Source of the DNA: Allobosea sp. UNC402CLCol
GTDB taxonomy: Bacteria > Pseudomonadota > Alphaproteobacteria > Rhizobiales > Beijerinckiaceae
Reading direction: 5' to 3'
DNA: 64,000 nt
NCBI RefSeq assembly: GCF_000745475.1
Contig: NZ_JQJJ01000015.1
Location: 159,310 to 223,309, forward strand
Shown here one piece after another: positions 42,092 through 51,510 of this stretch; the first letter of the stretch is position 1; every line of letters starts with the position of its first letter. The notes beneath the pieces are model-generated. The model searched no databases. It was given only the letters and a program-made list of their open reading frames with translations, and was not told where the DNA came from. A program made the position numbers and the translations under genes.

Positions 42092-43090
42092 ATGGCGGTT
42101 TCGGTGATCCTCAAGACGCTCAACGAGGAACAGCGGATCGGTGCCGCCATCGAGAGCGTTCTGGCGGTGACCGCAAGTATTGGTGGCGAGGTCATCGTCG
42201 CTGATGGCGGCTCGCGCGATCGTACCATCGCTATCGCCACGACCTATCCGATCCGGGTCGTCCAGCTTGAAGCGGCCACGTCTCCCAGTTGCGGCATCGG
42301 CCCCCAGCTTGGCTTCCAGTACAGCCGCGCGCCCTTCATCTGCCTGATGGACGGCGACATGCTGCTCGACCCCGACTTCATCTCCGAAGCGCTCGCCTTC
42401 CTCACCGCTCATCCCAAGGCTGCAGGCGTCACCGGCCATGTCGAGGAGATGAACGATACGAGCCTCGAATATGTCCGGCGCGGGCGCCGCATCTCCCCGG
42501 AGAACCGGGCGGGCACGATCGACCGCATGAATGGCGGCGGCCTTTATCGTCGGGAGGCGATCGAGCAGGCCGGGTATCTGTCCGACCGCAACCTGCACGG
42601 CTACGAGGAATTCGATCTCGGCGTAAGATTGCGGGCGCTTGGCTGGACGCTTCACCGACTCGATCGCCGCTTCGTTCGCCATTTCGGGCATGCGCTCAAT
42701 GCCTATGCCCTGCTCGTACGGCGCTGGAAATCGGGCTACCTGCGCGGGATCGGGGAATTGCTGCGCGGCGCGCTCGGCAAGCCGCGATGGCGCCATCTCG
42801 TCCGTGAGCTGCCGGAGCTGAAGCTCTGGGCCGGCGTCTATGCCTGGCTTGCCGTGATGGTCGCGCTGCCTTTCGCGCTGCCGAGCCCACTGGCCGGGCT
42901 TGCCGTCGATGCCGCCCTGACCGCAGGCATCATCGGCGCGATGAGCCTGCGGCAGCGCAGCCTGCCGCTCGGGCTTTATGCGGTCGTCGCCTGGCTGTTC
43001 CACGCCGCCGCCTTGCCGCTCGGCTTCCTGCAGGCACGCAAGGCCCCGGAAGCCTGGATCGAGAGCCGGATCGTCAAGGACGCTTCATAG
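42092..43090 (+). CDS. Family 2 glycosyltransferase with C-terminal membrane segments
   Basis: 332 residues. AVSVILKTLNEEQRIGAAIE is the GT-A start, VIVADGGSRDRTIAIA the nucleotide-sugar region, LMDGDMLLDPDFI carries the D-x-D metal motif, and LHGYEEFDLGVRLRALGWTL the acceptor/catalytic ED region. Two to four hydrophobic segments follow (AWLAVMVALPFALPSPLAG). It adds one sugar of the repeat unit at the inner face of the membrane. Start at 42092 just after the previous stop. Confidence 0.88.
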   Translation: MAVSVILKTLNEEQRIGAAIESVLAVTASIGGEVIVADGGSRDRTIAIATTYPIRVVQLEAATSPSCGIGPQLGFQYSRAPFICLMDGDMLLDPDFISEALAFLTAHPKAAGVTGHVEEMNDTSLEYVRRGRRISPENRAGTIDRMNGGGLYRREAIEQAGYLSDRNLHGYEEFDLGVRLRALGWTLHRLDRRFVRHFGHALNAYALLVRRWKSGYLRGIGELLRGALGKPRWRHLVRELPELKLWAGVYAWLAVMVALPFALPSPLAGLAVDAALTAGIIGAMSLRQRSLPLGLYAVVAWLFHAAALPLGFLQARKAPEAWIESRIVKDAS

Positions 43091-43117
43091 GACCTCGCCG
43101 GTTTCCGCAGCTCGCAA

Positions 43118-44383
43118 TCAGCTGCGCTGCGCCAGCCGCAGCAGCACGAGCCAGGCCGCCACGGCGATCGCCCCCTCGATGAGGTAGAGCGCAATGAAGG
43201 TGCCGAGCGGCGCCGCCAGCCAGGTCGCGACCGCGATGAGGACGCTCCCCATGAGATTGGCACCGTTCAGGATCCAGGCCCGCACATCCTGTCGACCGGA
43301 TGCCCCGAGCAGGTCGACGGCCGGCGCCCAGATACCGACCAGGACGACAGTTCCCGACAGGCAGCGGACGAAGAGGGGCAGCTCCTGATATTGCCGCCCG
43401 AACAAATCCATCAGCTCGGGCGCGAGCAGGACCAGAGCAACATAGGTCGCCAGACCGAGTGCCAGCGCCGCGACCAATGCCCGCTTCGCCATCGGCAGGG
43501 CAAGATGCAAGCCCTCGCGGCTTTCCCGCGCCAGGCGCGGATAAAGCAAGCGGTTCAAGGCATCGATCGCGAGATAGCTCGAATCCACGATCCGCCGGGC
43601 GACGCCATAACTGCCGACCGTCGCGAGCGGGGCGAGCAGGCCGATCACCAGGAGGTCGACATTGGTGCGCACAGCCCGCATCACGAATTGCGAGCTGAAC
43701 AGGATACCGGGCTTCAACTCCTCGCGCAGGATTACAAAGCGAGGCCGGCCGAGGGGGCGGATCCAGGCGGCACCGATCGCGGCATAGAGAAGATGCGCCG
43801 CGCATTGCCAGAGCGCCCATTCCGACAGGGTCGAGACCCCGAACGCCAGACAGGCCAGCGCCGCGGTGGCGGTGCGTGCCAGGGCAAAACCGACCACCGC
43901 CCGATTGGCCTGATGGAACCGACCGAGGCCGAGGAAAGCAGTCTCCACGAGCAGGATCACTCTGACGACGACGACATTGCCGAAGAGCAGTAATGCCAAT
44001 GTGAGCGCATCGACCGTGGGGCCGGCGCTCAACCGAAGCCAACCGGAAAGCGCGGCGGTGCCAGCGACGACGAGCACGACCCCGGTGAGGCCGATCAGAC
44101 AGAGATTGTGGCCGAGCAGGGCCGCATAGCCGCCCGGCTCGCGCGCGACTCGCCGCAGCAAGCAGTCGGAAGCACCGAGGCCGCAAAGCTGAACCGCGAT
44201 GGTGGTGACGGCCGATATTTGGACGAACAGCCCGAACTCGCTCGGCCCGAGCGCACGCGCCAGGATGGCGAAGGTCACGAGCTGCGAGAGCGCCGCCGAA
44301 GCCAGCGCACCGCTCGACATGAGATAGCTGACGAGAGCCGGGCGCATGCGCCGCAACCTCCCGCCCCCGGCCAATTCTGACAT
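43118..44383 (-). CDS. Wzx-like polysaccharide flippase
   Basis: 421 residues with about 12 hydrophobic segments. SYLMSSGALASAALSQLVTF, AILARALGPSEFGLFVQISA is the characteristic MATE/Wzx N-terminus; VGSYGVARRIVDSSYLAIDA is the conserved later region. It would flip the lipid-linked repeat unit to the periplasm. It is on the strand opposite to the rest of the locus, convergent with GT2 and divergent from the Wzz-like gene. The start is uncertain: ATG 44383 is chosen, with GTG 44395/44398 and TTG 44401 as in-frame alternatives. Confidence 0.85.
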   Translation of the reverse strand: MSELAGGGRLRRMRPALVSYLMSSGALASAALSQLVTFAILARALGPSEFGLFVQISAVTTIAVQLCGLGASDCLLRRVAREPGGYAALLGHNLCLIGLTGVVLVVAGTAALSGWLRLSAGPTVDALTLALLLFGNVVVVRVILLVETAFLGLGRFHQANRAVVGFALARTATAALACLAFGVSTLSEWALWQCAAHLLYAAIGAAWIRPLGRPRFVILREELKPGILFSSQFVMRAVRTNVDLLVIGLLAPLATVGSYGVARRIVDSSYLAIDALNRLLYPRLARESREGLHLALPMAKRALVAALALGLATYVALVLLAPELMDLFGRQYQELPLFVRCLSGTVVLVGIWAPAVDLLGASGRQDVRAWILNGANLMGSVLIAVATWLAAPLGTFIALYLIEGAIAVAAWLVLLRLAQRS

Positions 44384-44616
44384 CCTCTGTGCCACCACCA
44401 AGTTAAGGTTAACGTTTAATTGAAAATACTACCTAAGATTGTATTTCACTACCATAAATGGATTACTTCAATCTGAAGATGATGTTTCGCGAGTAATGCC
44501 AGCCTGAGTGACAGATGCTCAAGATTGCCGCCACCAGCCTTTCCGACGCCGCCGGCGTACCGCCGGAGCCGGTCTCGGCAAGGCCGGAAGCCCACCTTCA
44601 CTGACGCAGGATCGCC
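44384..44616. promoter_or_regulatory. AT-rich divergent promoter region (flippase / Wzz operon)
   Basis: Bases 44400-44480 are much richer in A and T than their surroundings and include GGTTAACGTTTAATTG. They separate the divergent flippase gene from the eight-gene plus-strand operon, so promoters for both should lie here. Individual boxes are not defined. Confidence 0.4.
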
Positions 44617-46041
44617 ATGTACGTCACGACCGAGACCAGCCCGATGCCGGGCGGGAACGATGTCGCTTATCGACGCGCCGTCGACAGCGCTCTCCCGCCG
44701 GCCCGCGCGATCAGCCCCACAAGGGTTCTGGGCTGGCTCCTGCGCGGCTGGCCCTGGCTGGCAATCACGGCACTCGCCGGCGCCGTCTCGGCTGTCGGCG
44801 CCGGGCAGCTCGTCACACCGCGCTTCACCGCGACGACGGAGCTGACGATCGCGCCATCCAACCTGCTGATTGCCCCGAACGACCTCTACGCGACCAATAT
44901 CCAGAGCGACAGCCAGATCCTGGATGTCGAGAGCAAGATGCGGATGATCTCCTCCGGCAATGTGCTGCGCCGGGTCGTCGAAGAGCTCGGCCTCGGCAGC
45001 GATCCGGAATTCGCGCCAAGCCCGTGGATACCGGATTTCCTGCGCGCCTCCGACCAGCCGCCCGACGCGGCCGAGATCGCCCGCACCATCGCGAGGCACG
45101 TAACTGTCACCCGGCAGGAGCGCTCCTATGTCGTGTCCGTCTCGGCCTGGGCAAGCGAGGCGGCGCTGGCGGCGCGGCTCGCCAACGCCATCGCCGAAAC
45201 CTTCCGCGCCGAGATCGTGCGGGCCGATGCCGAGCGGGTCGGGCGTGCGGCGCAAGGGTTGTCCGCTCGCCTCGGCGAGATCAAGGCGGCTGCGACCGAG
45301 GCGGAAGACCGGGTCGAGAATTTCCGCCGCGCGCACGGCCTGCAGCAGGGCCTGTCGAAGCAGCCGCTGAGCTCGGAAGCGCTGGAGCGGATGAGCGCCA
45401 AGCTAACCGATGCCAAGGCGCGCTTGGCCGAGGCGGAAGCGCGCTACAACGAAGTGTCGCGCTCGGTTTCGGCGCAGGGCGTTCAGGGAGGCGGTGTGCA
45501 GTCGCAGACGCTCGCCGGCCTGCTCGCCGACGAAGCCGGCCTGCGCCGGCAGGTCGCGGCGCTCTCCAAAACGCTCGGACCGCGCCACCCTTCCCTGCTC
45601 AACGTGCTGGCGGAAGCCGATGCGCTGGCCAAGGCGATAAGGTCCGAGACGGAGCGGCTGCGGCGCGCAGCCCGCATCGAGGTCGATCAGGCGAGACGCG
45701 CGTTCGACACGTTGAACGGCGAGACGCAGGCGCTGCGCGGCAGCGTCTCGACCGATGACCAGGCCCTGGTCAAGCTGCGCGAGCTCGAACGCGAGGCAGC
45801 GGCCCGGACCGCGCTCTACCAGACCTTCCTCACTCGAGCCGGCGAGACCGCACAGCGCCAGCAGATCGACGCGACGGATGTGCGGGTGATCACGCCGGCC
45901 ACCCCGCCCTCGCGACCGACCTGGCCACCCCGCCCCGTCGTCGCGGCCGGAGCCGGGCTAGCGCTCGGCCTGCTGCTCGCCGCGGGCGTGCTCGCGGGGC
46001 TCGGCTATCTCCGCACCATCCGCAGAGGCGCAACGCCATGA
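44617..46041 (+). CDS. Polysaccharide co-polymerase / chain-length determinant (Wzz/GumC-like)
   Basis: 474 residues. One membrane segment near the N-terminus (WLAITALAGAVSAVGAGQLV), then a long periplasmic domain with Wzz-type beta start (FTATTELTIAP) and extensive coiled coil (about 200-390), and a second membrane segment after a proline-rich stretch (ATPPSRPTWPPRP). There is no C-terminal kinase domain. It controls the length or export of the polymer. GCAGG 6 nt before ATG 44617; the stop overlaps the next gene (ATGA). Confidence 0.88.
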   Translation: MYVTTETSPMPGGNDVAYRRAVDSALPPARAISPTRVLGWLLRGWPWLAITALAGAVSAVGAGQLVTPRFTATTELTIAPSNLLIAPNDLYATNIQSDSQILDVESKMRMISSGNVLRRVVEELGLGSDPEFAPSPWIPDFLRASDQPPDAAEIARTIARHVTVTRQERSYVVSVSAWASEAALAARLANAIAETFRAEIVRADAERVGRAAQGLSARLGEIKAAATEAEDRVENFRRAHGLQQGLSKQPLSSEALERMSAKLTDAKARLAEAEARYNEVSRSVSAQGVQGGGVQSQTLAGLLADEAGLRRQVAALSKTLGPRHPSLLNVLAEADALAKAIRSETERLRRAARIEVDQARRAFDTLNGETQALRGSVSTDDQALVKLRELEREAAARTALYQTFLTRAGETAQRQQIDATDVRVITPATPPSRPTWPPRPVVAAGAGLALGLLLAAGVLAGLGYLRTIRRGATP

Positions 46042-47357
46042 TGGATCATACGCAACCGCGCCCCGCTGCCGGCACCGCCGCGTCCCTGCTCTTCATGGCG
46101 ACGCTGCTGTTCTACCTGGTGACGCTGACACCGTTCATCGATCTCTCAGCAGCCGCCGCGGGCGATGTCGCGACCGCCAAGTCCAACAGGCTCAACCAGA
46201 TCGTCTATCTCGGGCTGACGGCGGTGCTGTGGCTCACCGTCCTGCGGTCGAGCGCACGCCACCTCGTCGCCCGCCCGCGCGGCATCCTGATCGCGATGCT
46301 GCTCTGGTTCGCGCTCGTCTCAGCCGTTTCGGCGCAGCCGGACGTAGCTCTCAAGCGCGTCTTCCTGGCCATGCTGACCATCGTGAACGGCAGCACCCTG
46401 CTCCTGTTGCCGCGCTCCGAACGCCAGTTCGCGGGCATGCTGACTCTCTGCTGCCTCGGGACGCTGACACTGGCCTATCTCGGCGTCGCGCTGATGCCGC
46501 AACTGGCAATCCACCAGGCCAGCGAAATCCGCGAACCGATGAATGCCGGTCTCTGGCGCGGCCATTTTGCCCATAAGAACGTCGCCGCCGCGGCCATGGT
46601 GGTGATCAGTTTCGTCGGCCTCTACCTGTTCGGCACTGGCCGGCGCCTCGTCGGCAGCCTCATGGTCGTGCTCGCGGCGATGTTCCTCGCCCAGACGGGC
46701 GGGAAATCCGCGATCGCGGCGCTGCCGGGCATCCTCGGCATCGCCTGGGCGTTCGAGCGCTGGCGTGCCCTTCGGATTCCGATGATCGCCATCGGGATCG
46801 CTGCCATCAATATCCTGACGATCGGCTGCGCGATGTCGCCGACCATGCGCGGCCTCGTCGCCGGGCTCGGTATCGATCCGACCTTCACCAACCGCATCGA
46901 CATCTGGAAGATCGGCGCCACCGCCGTCCTGGACAGGCCGCTGACCGGCCATGGCTTCCAGCTGTTCTGGCAGACCGACGCGATGGTCCACAAGGGCGGC
47001 GCGGCGGCGGGCTGGGCATACGCTGCCTTCAACGGCCACAACGCCTATCTCGACATGGCGATCACGACGGGCCTCCCCGGCCTTGTCTTGACGCTGGTCC
47101 TCATTGTCTGGCTGCCGCTGCGCGCCATCGCTCGGGCGGAAGCGACAGCCAACGATCCCGCACTTACCCGCCTCTTCGTGCGGATCTGGCTCTACGGAAT
47201 CCTGGCGGCCTGCGTCGAGAGCCTGTTCTTCCAGTCCGGCAGCCTGATCTGGTTCATGCTGATCGTCGCGATCTTCGGCTTGCACCTGCAAGCCAGCGCG
47301 CACGAGATCCGCGAGCCGGCACAGCATCCCCGCGAGATGGAGCCGGCCCATGCCTGA
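46038..47357 (+). CDS. O-antigen ligase / Wzy-like polymerase family membrane protein
   Basis: 439 residues with about 10-12 hydrophobic segments and one larger periplasmic loop. LWRGHFAHKNVAAAAMVVIS and the RIDIWKIGATAVLDRPLTGH, GFQLFWQT loop, then HNAYLDMAITTGLPGLVLTL are typical of the Wzy_C/O-antigen ligase superfamily. It would polymerise or transfer the repeat unit in the periplasm. Overlaps genes on both sides. Confidence 0.88.
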   Translation: MMDHTQPRPAAGTAASLLFMATLLFYLVTLTPFIDLSAAAAGDVATAKSNRLNQIVYLGLTAVLWLTVLRSSARHLVARPRGILIAMLLWFALVSAVSAQPDVALKRVFLAMLTIVNGSTLLLLPRSERQFAGMLTLCCLGTLTLAYLGVALMPQLAIHQASEIREPMNAGLWRGHFAHKNVAAAAMVVISFVGLYLFGTGRRLVGSLMVVLAAMFLAQTGGKSAIAALPGILGIAWAFERWRALRIPMIAIGIAAINILTIGCAMSPTMRGLVAGLGIDPTFTNRIDIWKIGATAVLDRPLTGHGFQLFWQTDAMVHKGGAAAGWAYAAFNGHNAYLDMAITTGLPGLVLTLVLIVWLPLRAIARAEATANDPALTRLFVRIWLYGILAACVESLFFQSGSLIWFMLIVAIFGLHLQASAHEIREPAQHPREMEPAHA

Positions 47358-48165
47358 CCCATCGAGAATCTCAACTCCATCAGCCGGTCTCGCCCGCCTT
47401 TCGGCCCGGCTCGACCAATTCGCCGGGCGCCTGGAGAACAGGCTGATCCGCGCCGTTCCGCGGGATGTCATGGAGGTTCCGTCAGAGGAGCCAATCGTCT
47501 CCTTCACCTTCGACGACGTGCCGGCTTCCGCCCTCGAAGCCGGCGCCGCGATCCTCGAAGCGAACGGCGCGCGTGGCACCTACTACATCGCGGCAGGATT
47601 GGAGGGACGGATCGAGCCTGGCCGCACGCTGATCGATCGCGCCGGCTGTCGGGAACTTGCGGCGCGCGGTCACGAGCTCGGCTGCCACAGCTTCGCACAT
47701 CATGACCTACGGCATGTGGACGGCACCACCCTGGCCGAGGACCTCGCCCGCAACGGCGATTATCTCGACACGATCGATCCGAGGCCGTCACGGCGGAATT
47801 TCGCCTATCCCTACAATAGCGGCTCCTTAGGCAAGCGCGCCCTGCTTGCCCGAACCTTCCGTAGTTGTCGGGCCGGTGGCGAGGGTATCAATCGCGGCCC
47901 GACCGACCCGGCCTTCCTGCAGGCGGTCGAGATCCGGCAACCGCAGCAGCATGTATTGGGGCTCGCCCGCTGGATCGATGCGCTGGTCGCCGATCCCGGC
48001 TGGCTGATCTTCTTCACGCATGACGTCTCGCCGCAGCCGACGGCCCATGGCTGCACGCCCCCCAGCTTCCATCTGCTCGTCGCCTATGCGCTCGCTCGCG
48101 GCTGCCAAGTGCTAACCGTCGACGCGGCGCTCGATCGCATGGGCCTGCGGGAGGGAAGGCCATGA
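47350..48165 (+). CDS. Polysaccharide deacetylase (NodB-homology, CE4)
   Basis: 271 residues. The first metal motif reads SFTFDDVPAS (TFDDGP in most members, with Gly replaced by Val), the second is HELGCHSFAHHDLRHVDG (H-S-x-x-H), and YPYNSGSLGKR and FFTHDVSPQPT supply later active-site regions. No signal peptide is obvious, so it may act on a cytoplasmic lipid-linked sugar or be exported another way. It likely removes acetyl groups from amino sugars of the polymer. Overlaps the genes before and after by 8 and 4 nt. Confidence 0.85.
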   Translation: MPDPSRISTPSAGLARLSARLDQFAGRLENRLIRAVPRDVMEVPSEEPIVSFTFDDVPASALEAGAAILEANGARGTYYIAAGLEGRIEPGRTLIDRAGCRELAARGHELGCHSFAHHDLRHVDGTTLAEDLARNGDYLDTIDPRPSRRNFAYPYNSGSLGKRALLARTFRSCRAGGEGINRGPTDPAFLQAVEIRQPQQHVLGLARWIDALVADPGWLIFFTHDVSPQPTAHGCTPPSFHLLVAYALARGCQVLTVDAALDRMGLREGRP

Positions 48166-49388
48166 CATCCCCTCGCAGGCTCCTGGCCATCAACAACTAC
48201 TTCTACCGGCGCGGCGGAGCGGAGAGCGTTTTCCTCGACCATATCGGCCTGTTCACGGCGGCGGGCTGGGACGTGGTGCCCTTCGCGATGCAGCACCCCG
48301 CCAACCTGCCGAGCCCCTGGTCCGAGCATTTCGTCTCAGAGATCGAATATGGCGGGGCCAGCGGACCGCTCACCAAGGCAAAACAAGCGGCGAAGATCGT
48401 ATTCTCGCTGGAGGCGCGCCGGAAGATCCGCGCCCTGATCGGACAGGCGCGGCCGACGGTGGCCCATGCCCATAATGTCTACCACCACATCTCGCCGTCG
48501 ATCTTCGGCGCCCTCAAGGCCGAGGGCGTGCCGCTGGTGATGACGGCGCATGACCTGAAGGTCGCTTGCCCGGCCTACAAGATGCTGAGCCGGGGCAGCA
48601 TCTGCGAGCGCTGCCGCGGCGGGCGCATCCACAACGTCCTCCTCCATCGCTGCGTCAAGGATTCCGTTGCCGTCAGCGGGCTCGTCCTGATGGAGACGCT
48701 GGTCCATCGCAGCCTCGGGCTCTATCGCGGCACGCTCGACCGCCTGATCACGCCGAGCCGCTTCTATCGTGACAAGCTGATCGCTTGGGGCTGGAACGCA
48801 GACCACATCGTCCATATCCCGAACTGCCTCGATGCAAGCGGATACGTGCCCGCCGCCGACGAAAACGAGTATTTCGTCTATGCTGGGCGGCTCGCGCCGG
48901 AGAAAGGGCTGGCGACGCTCCTGCACGCCGCCGCGCTGGCGCGCCGGAAGCTGATCCTAGCCGGAAGCGGCCCGGAAGAAGAGAGCCTGCGCCGGCTCGC
49001 GGCACGCCTCGGCGCCGATGTCGGCTTTGCCGGCCATCTCGACCAGCCGGCGCTGCAACGCCTGATCAGCGAGGCGCTGGCGCTGGTCCTGCCTTCCGAA
49101 TGGTACGAGAACGCCCCCGTCAGCCTCCTCGAAGCCTATGCGCTCGGGCGCCCGGTCATCGCCGCCCGGATCGGCGGCATTCCCGAGCTCGTCGCCGAAG
49201 GCGAGACCGGCCTGCTGGTCGAAGCCGGTAACGCAGCGGCGCTCGCCGAAGCCCTCTCCGCCCTCGCCGATTTCTCTCCCGCCAAGCGTGCCGGAATGGG
49301 TGCAGCGGGCCGCGACCGGGTCCTGCGCGAGTTCTCGCCCGCCCGATATCGCGAACGCACCCTCAACCTCTACGAGGCGATCTGCTGA
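48162..49388 (+). CDS. Family 4 glycosyltransferase (GT-B)
   Basis: 408 residues. LLAINNYFYRRGGAESVFLD is the glycine-rich N-terminal loop; AHAHNVYHHISPSIFGALKA and MTAHDLKVACPAYKML mark the acceptor domain; the C-terminal domain has YVYAGRLAPEKGL-like VYAGRLAPEKGLATLL and the E-x7-E motif in LPSEWYENAPVSLLEAYALG. Retaining GT4 enzyme acting in the cytoplasm on the lipid-linked repeat unit. Confidence 0.9.
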   Translation: MTSPRRLLAINNYFYRRGGAESVFLDHIGLFTAAGWDVVPFAMQHPANLPSPWSEHFVSEIEYGGASGPLTKAKQAAKIVFSLEARRKIRALIGQARPTVAHAHNVYHHISPSIFGALKAEGVPLVMTAHDLKVACPAYKMLSRGSICERCRGGRIHNVLLHRCVKDSVAVSGLVLMETLVHRSLGLYRGTLDRLITPSRFYRDKLIAWGWNADHIVHIPNCLDASGYVPAADENEYFVYAGRLAPEKGLATLLHAAALARRKLILAGSGPEEESLRRLAARLGADVGFAGHLDQPALQRLISEALALVLPSEWYENAPVSLLEAYALGRPVIAARIGGIPELVAEGETGLLVEAGNAAALAEALSALADFSPAKRAGMGAAGRDRVLREFSPARYRERTLNLYEAIC

Positions 49389-50602
49389 TGTACACCCTGA
49401 TCCCGCCCGTCTCCCTCCTTCCGCGCGAGCGTAAGGTCGTCTTCGTCGGCCTGCGCGGCGTCCCCGACATCCAGGGAGGGGTCGAAACCCATGTCGCCGC
49501 GATCTCGGCGCGCCTGGCGGAGCGCGGCTGGCGGGTCGAAGTTATCGGCCGTACGCCTTATCTTCCCTCGCGAAGGCCCTATGTCTGGAAGGGCGTCACC
49601 GTCACACCGGTCTGGGCGCCGCGCTCGCGGAGCTTCGAGGCGGTGCTGCACACGACGCTCGGCCTCTTCGTCGCGGCCCGCGAGAACCCAGATCTCGTCC
49701 ATATCCATGCGATCGGCCCGGCGCTGCTGACCCCACTCGCGCGCCTGCTTGGCCTGCATGTCGTCGTGACGCATCACGGCTTCGACTACGAGCGGCAGAA
49801 ATGGGGGCCCGCCGCAAGAGCCATCCTGCGGACCGGTGAAGCGCTGGGCATGCTGTTCTCGCACGCGAATATCGGGGTTTCTAGGACGATCGTCGAGACC
49901 GTCCGCCACCGGTTCAGCGTTGGCGCGACTTTCATTCCCAACGGCGTCGAGAGCCCTCCGCCGGCCAATCCCGACATCCCCTATCTCGACCGTATCCAGC
50001 TCAGGCCGCGGCGCTATGTCCTGAGCGTCGGCAGGATTGTCGAGGAGAAGCGCCATCTCGACTTGATCGCGGCCTTCGCGCGCCTGAACGATTCCGGTCT
50101 CAAGCTCGTCATCGCCGGCGCTGCCGACCATGCCGGCTCCTACCAGCATGACGTTGCAGCGGCAGCCGCCGCGACGCGCGGCGTGGTGATGGCGGGCTTC
50201 CAGCGCGGCGAAGCCCTATCCCAACTCTACCGGCATGCCGGCCTGTTCGTCCTGCCATCGAGCCATGAAGGCATGCCGATGGCGCTGCTGGAAGCGCTTA
50301 GCTACGGCGTGCCCTGCGTCGCCAGCGACATCGACGCCAACCTCGCCCTGGAGCTCGGACAGGACAGCTATTTCCCACTGGGGGCGGTGGATCGGCTGGC
50401 GGAGGCGATGCGCGCGAAACTGGCCGCATCCAACCCCGCCGAGAGCGCGGCGCGCGCTGCCAAGATCCTCGATTCCTTCGGCTGGGGCGCGATCGTCGAT
50501 CGCACCATGGAGGTCTACGAGAGCGCGCTTCGCGGCTGGCGGCCTGACGGCGCTCGTCGTGGCGGCGCCCATCTCGGCAACCATGTCGAGCTCGGAGGCT
50601 GA
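49388..50602 (+). CDS. Family 4 glycosyltransferase (GT-B)
   Basis: 404 residues. VFVGLRGVPDIQGGVETHVA is the GT4 start typical of DUF1972-type rhamnosyl or galactosyl transferases; VVVTHHGFDYERQKWGPAAR, YVLSVGRIVEEKRHLDLIAA and LPSSHEGMPMALLEALSYGV (E-x7-E) follow. The start codon overlaps the preceding stop by one base (TGATG). Second GT4 of the locus. Confidence 0.9.
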   Translation: MYTLIPPVSLLPRERKVVFVGLRGVPDIQGGVETHVAAISARLAERGWRVEVIGRTPYLPSRRPYVWKGVTVTPVWAPRSRSFEAVLHTTLGLFVAARENPDLVHIHAIGPALLTPLARLLGLHVVVTHHGFDYERQKWGPAARAILRTGEALGMLFSHANIGVSRTIVETVRHRFSVGATFIPNGVESPPPANPDIPYLDRIQLRPRRYVLSVGRIVEEKRHLDLIAAFARLNDSGLKLVIAGAADHAGSYQHDVAAAAAATRGVVMAGFQRGEALSQLYRHAGLFVLPSSHEGMPMALLEALSYGVPCVASDIDANLALELGQDSYFPLGAVDRLAEAMRAKLAASNPAESAARAAKILDSFGWGAIVDRTMEVYESALRGWRPDGARRGGAHLGNHVELGG

Positions 50603-50604
50603 CG

Positions 50605-51510
50605 ATGAAGCTTGCGCTGCGAAACCTCGAAATGACCGTGCTCGGCCTGGGCTTTCTCGGCCTGGCCTGGGGGAAGAACAGGCTCAACGGCTACACCACG
50701 CCGAACGGCGTCGCGAAATCCGATCCCGACGGGCAGATCGCCTATCTCCTCGACGTCTTCGCTTCGTTGCGCCGCTTCATGCCGCCGGATTTCGACTTGC
50801 GCGGGCGGGACGTTTTGGAGTTGAGCCCCGGCGCCTCGCGCGGCAACGGCGTGCTCTTCCTGGCGCTGGGCGCTCGCTCCTATCACGCGATCGACGTGTT
50901 CGACCTCGCCGTCGGGGAAGAACCCGGTTTCTACGAGCGGTTGCTCGACCAGTTTCCCGAAGGCCGCGCCGCCGACCGGGCGCGCGCGCGGGCCTTCGCC
51001 GGCACGCCCGACTCGCGCGAGTTCGGCTATGCGGTGGGGCGCGATTTCGACATTCTGCGCCTGGCCGAGGGCAGGACATTCGACCTGATTGTCAGCTGCG
51101 CCGCCTTCGAGCATTACGACCACCCCGCGAACGCCATCGCGGCCATGACGCAGGTCGCGCGGCCCGGCTGCGAAGCGGTCCACATCATCGATCTGCAGAC
51201 GCATTCGCGCTGGATCCGGGAGCGCGACCCCAACAACATCTATCGCTATCCCGAGCTGCTCTATCGGCTCTTCGCCTTTCCGGGACAGCCGAACCGGCAG
51301 CGCCCCACTGATTATGTCCGCGATTTCGAAAGCCAAGGCTGGAGCGATGTCCGCTTCGTGCCGTCGCGGACGATCGATTCCGTCCTACGGGCGGCCTCGC
51401 TGCGCGGCCTCGCCGCTCCCTTCGCCGGGCAGGCCGACATGGCCATCCTCGATGGCGCCCTGACGGCGCGTTATCCGGGCAAGGCCGGCGTTTCGGGGGC
51501 ATCGCCATGA
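50605..51510 (+). CDS. SAM-dependent class I methyltransferase
   Basis: 301 residues. The SAM site is degenerate but recognisable (GRDVLELSPGASRGNGVLFL), with the acidic end of strand 2 (YHAIDVFDL) and the strand-4 region LIVSCAAFEHYDHPANAIAA, AMTQVARPG. It would methylate a sugar or a glycan end. It lies 2 nt after the GT4 stop and overlaps the GH5 gene by 4 nt. Confidence 0.82.
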   Translation: MKLALRNLEMTVLGLGFLGLAWGKNRLNGYTTPNGVAKSDPDGQIAYLLDVFASLRRFMPPDFDLRGRDVLELSPGASRGNGVLFLALGARSYHAIDVFDLAVGEEPGFYERLLDQFPEGRAADRARARAFAGTPDSREFGYAVGRDFDILRLAEGRTFDLIVSCAAFEHYDHPANAIAAMTQVARPGCEAVHIIDLQTHSRWIRERDPNNIYRYPELLYRLFAFPGQPNRQRPTDYVRDFESQGWSDVRFVPSRTIDSVLRAASLRGLAAPFAGQADMAILDGALTARYPGKAGVSGASP

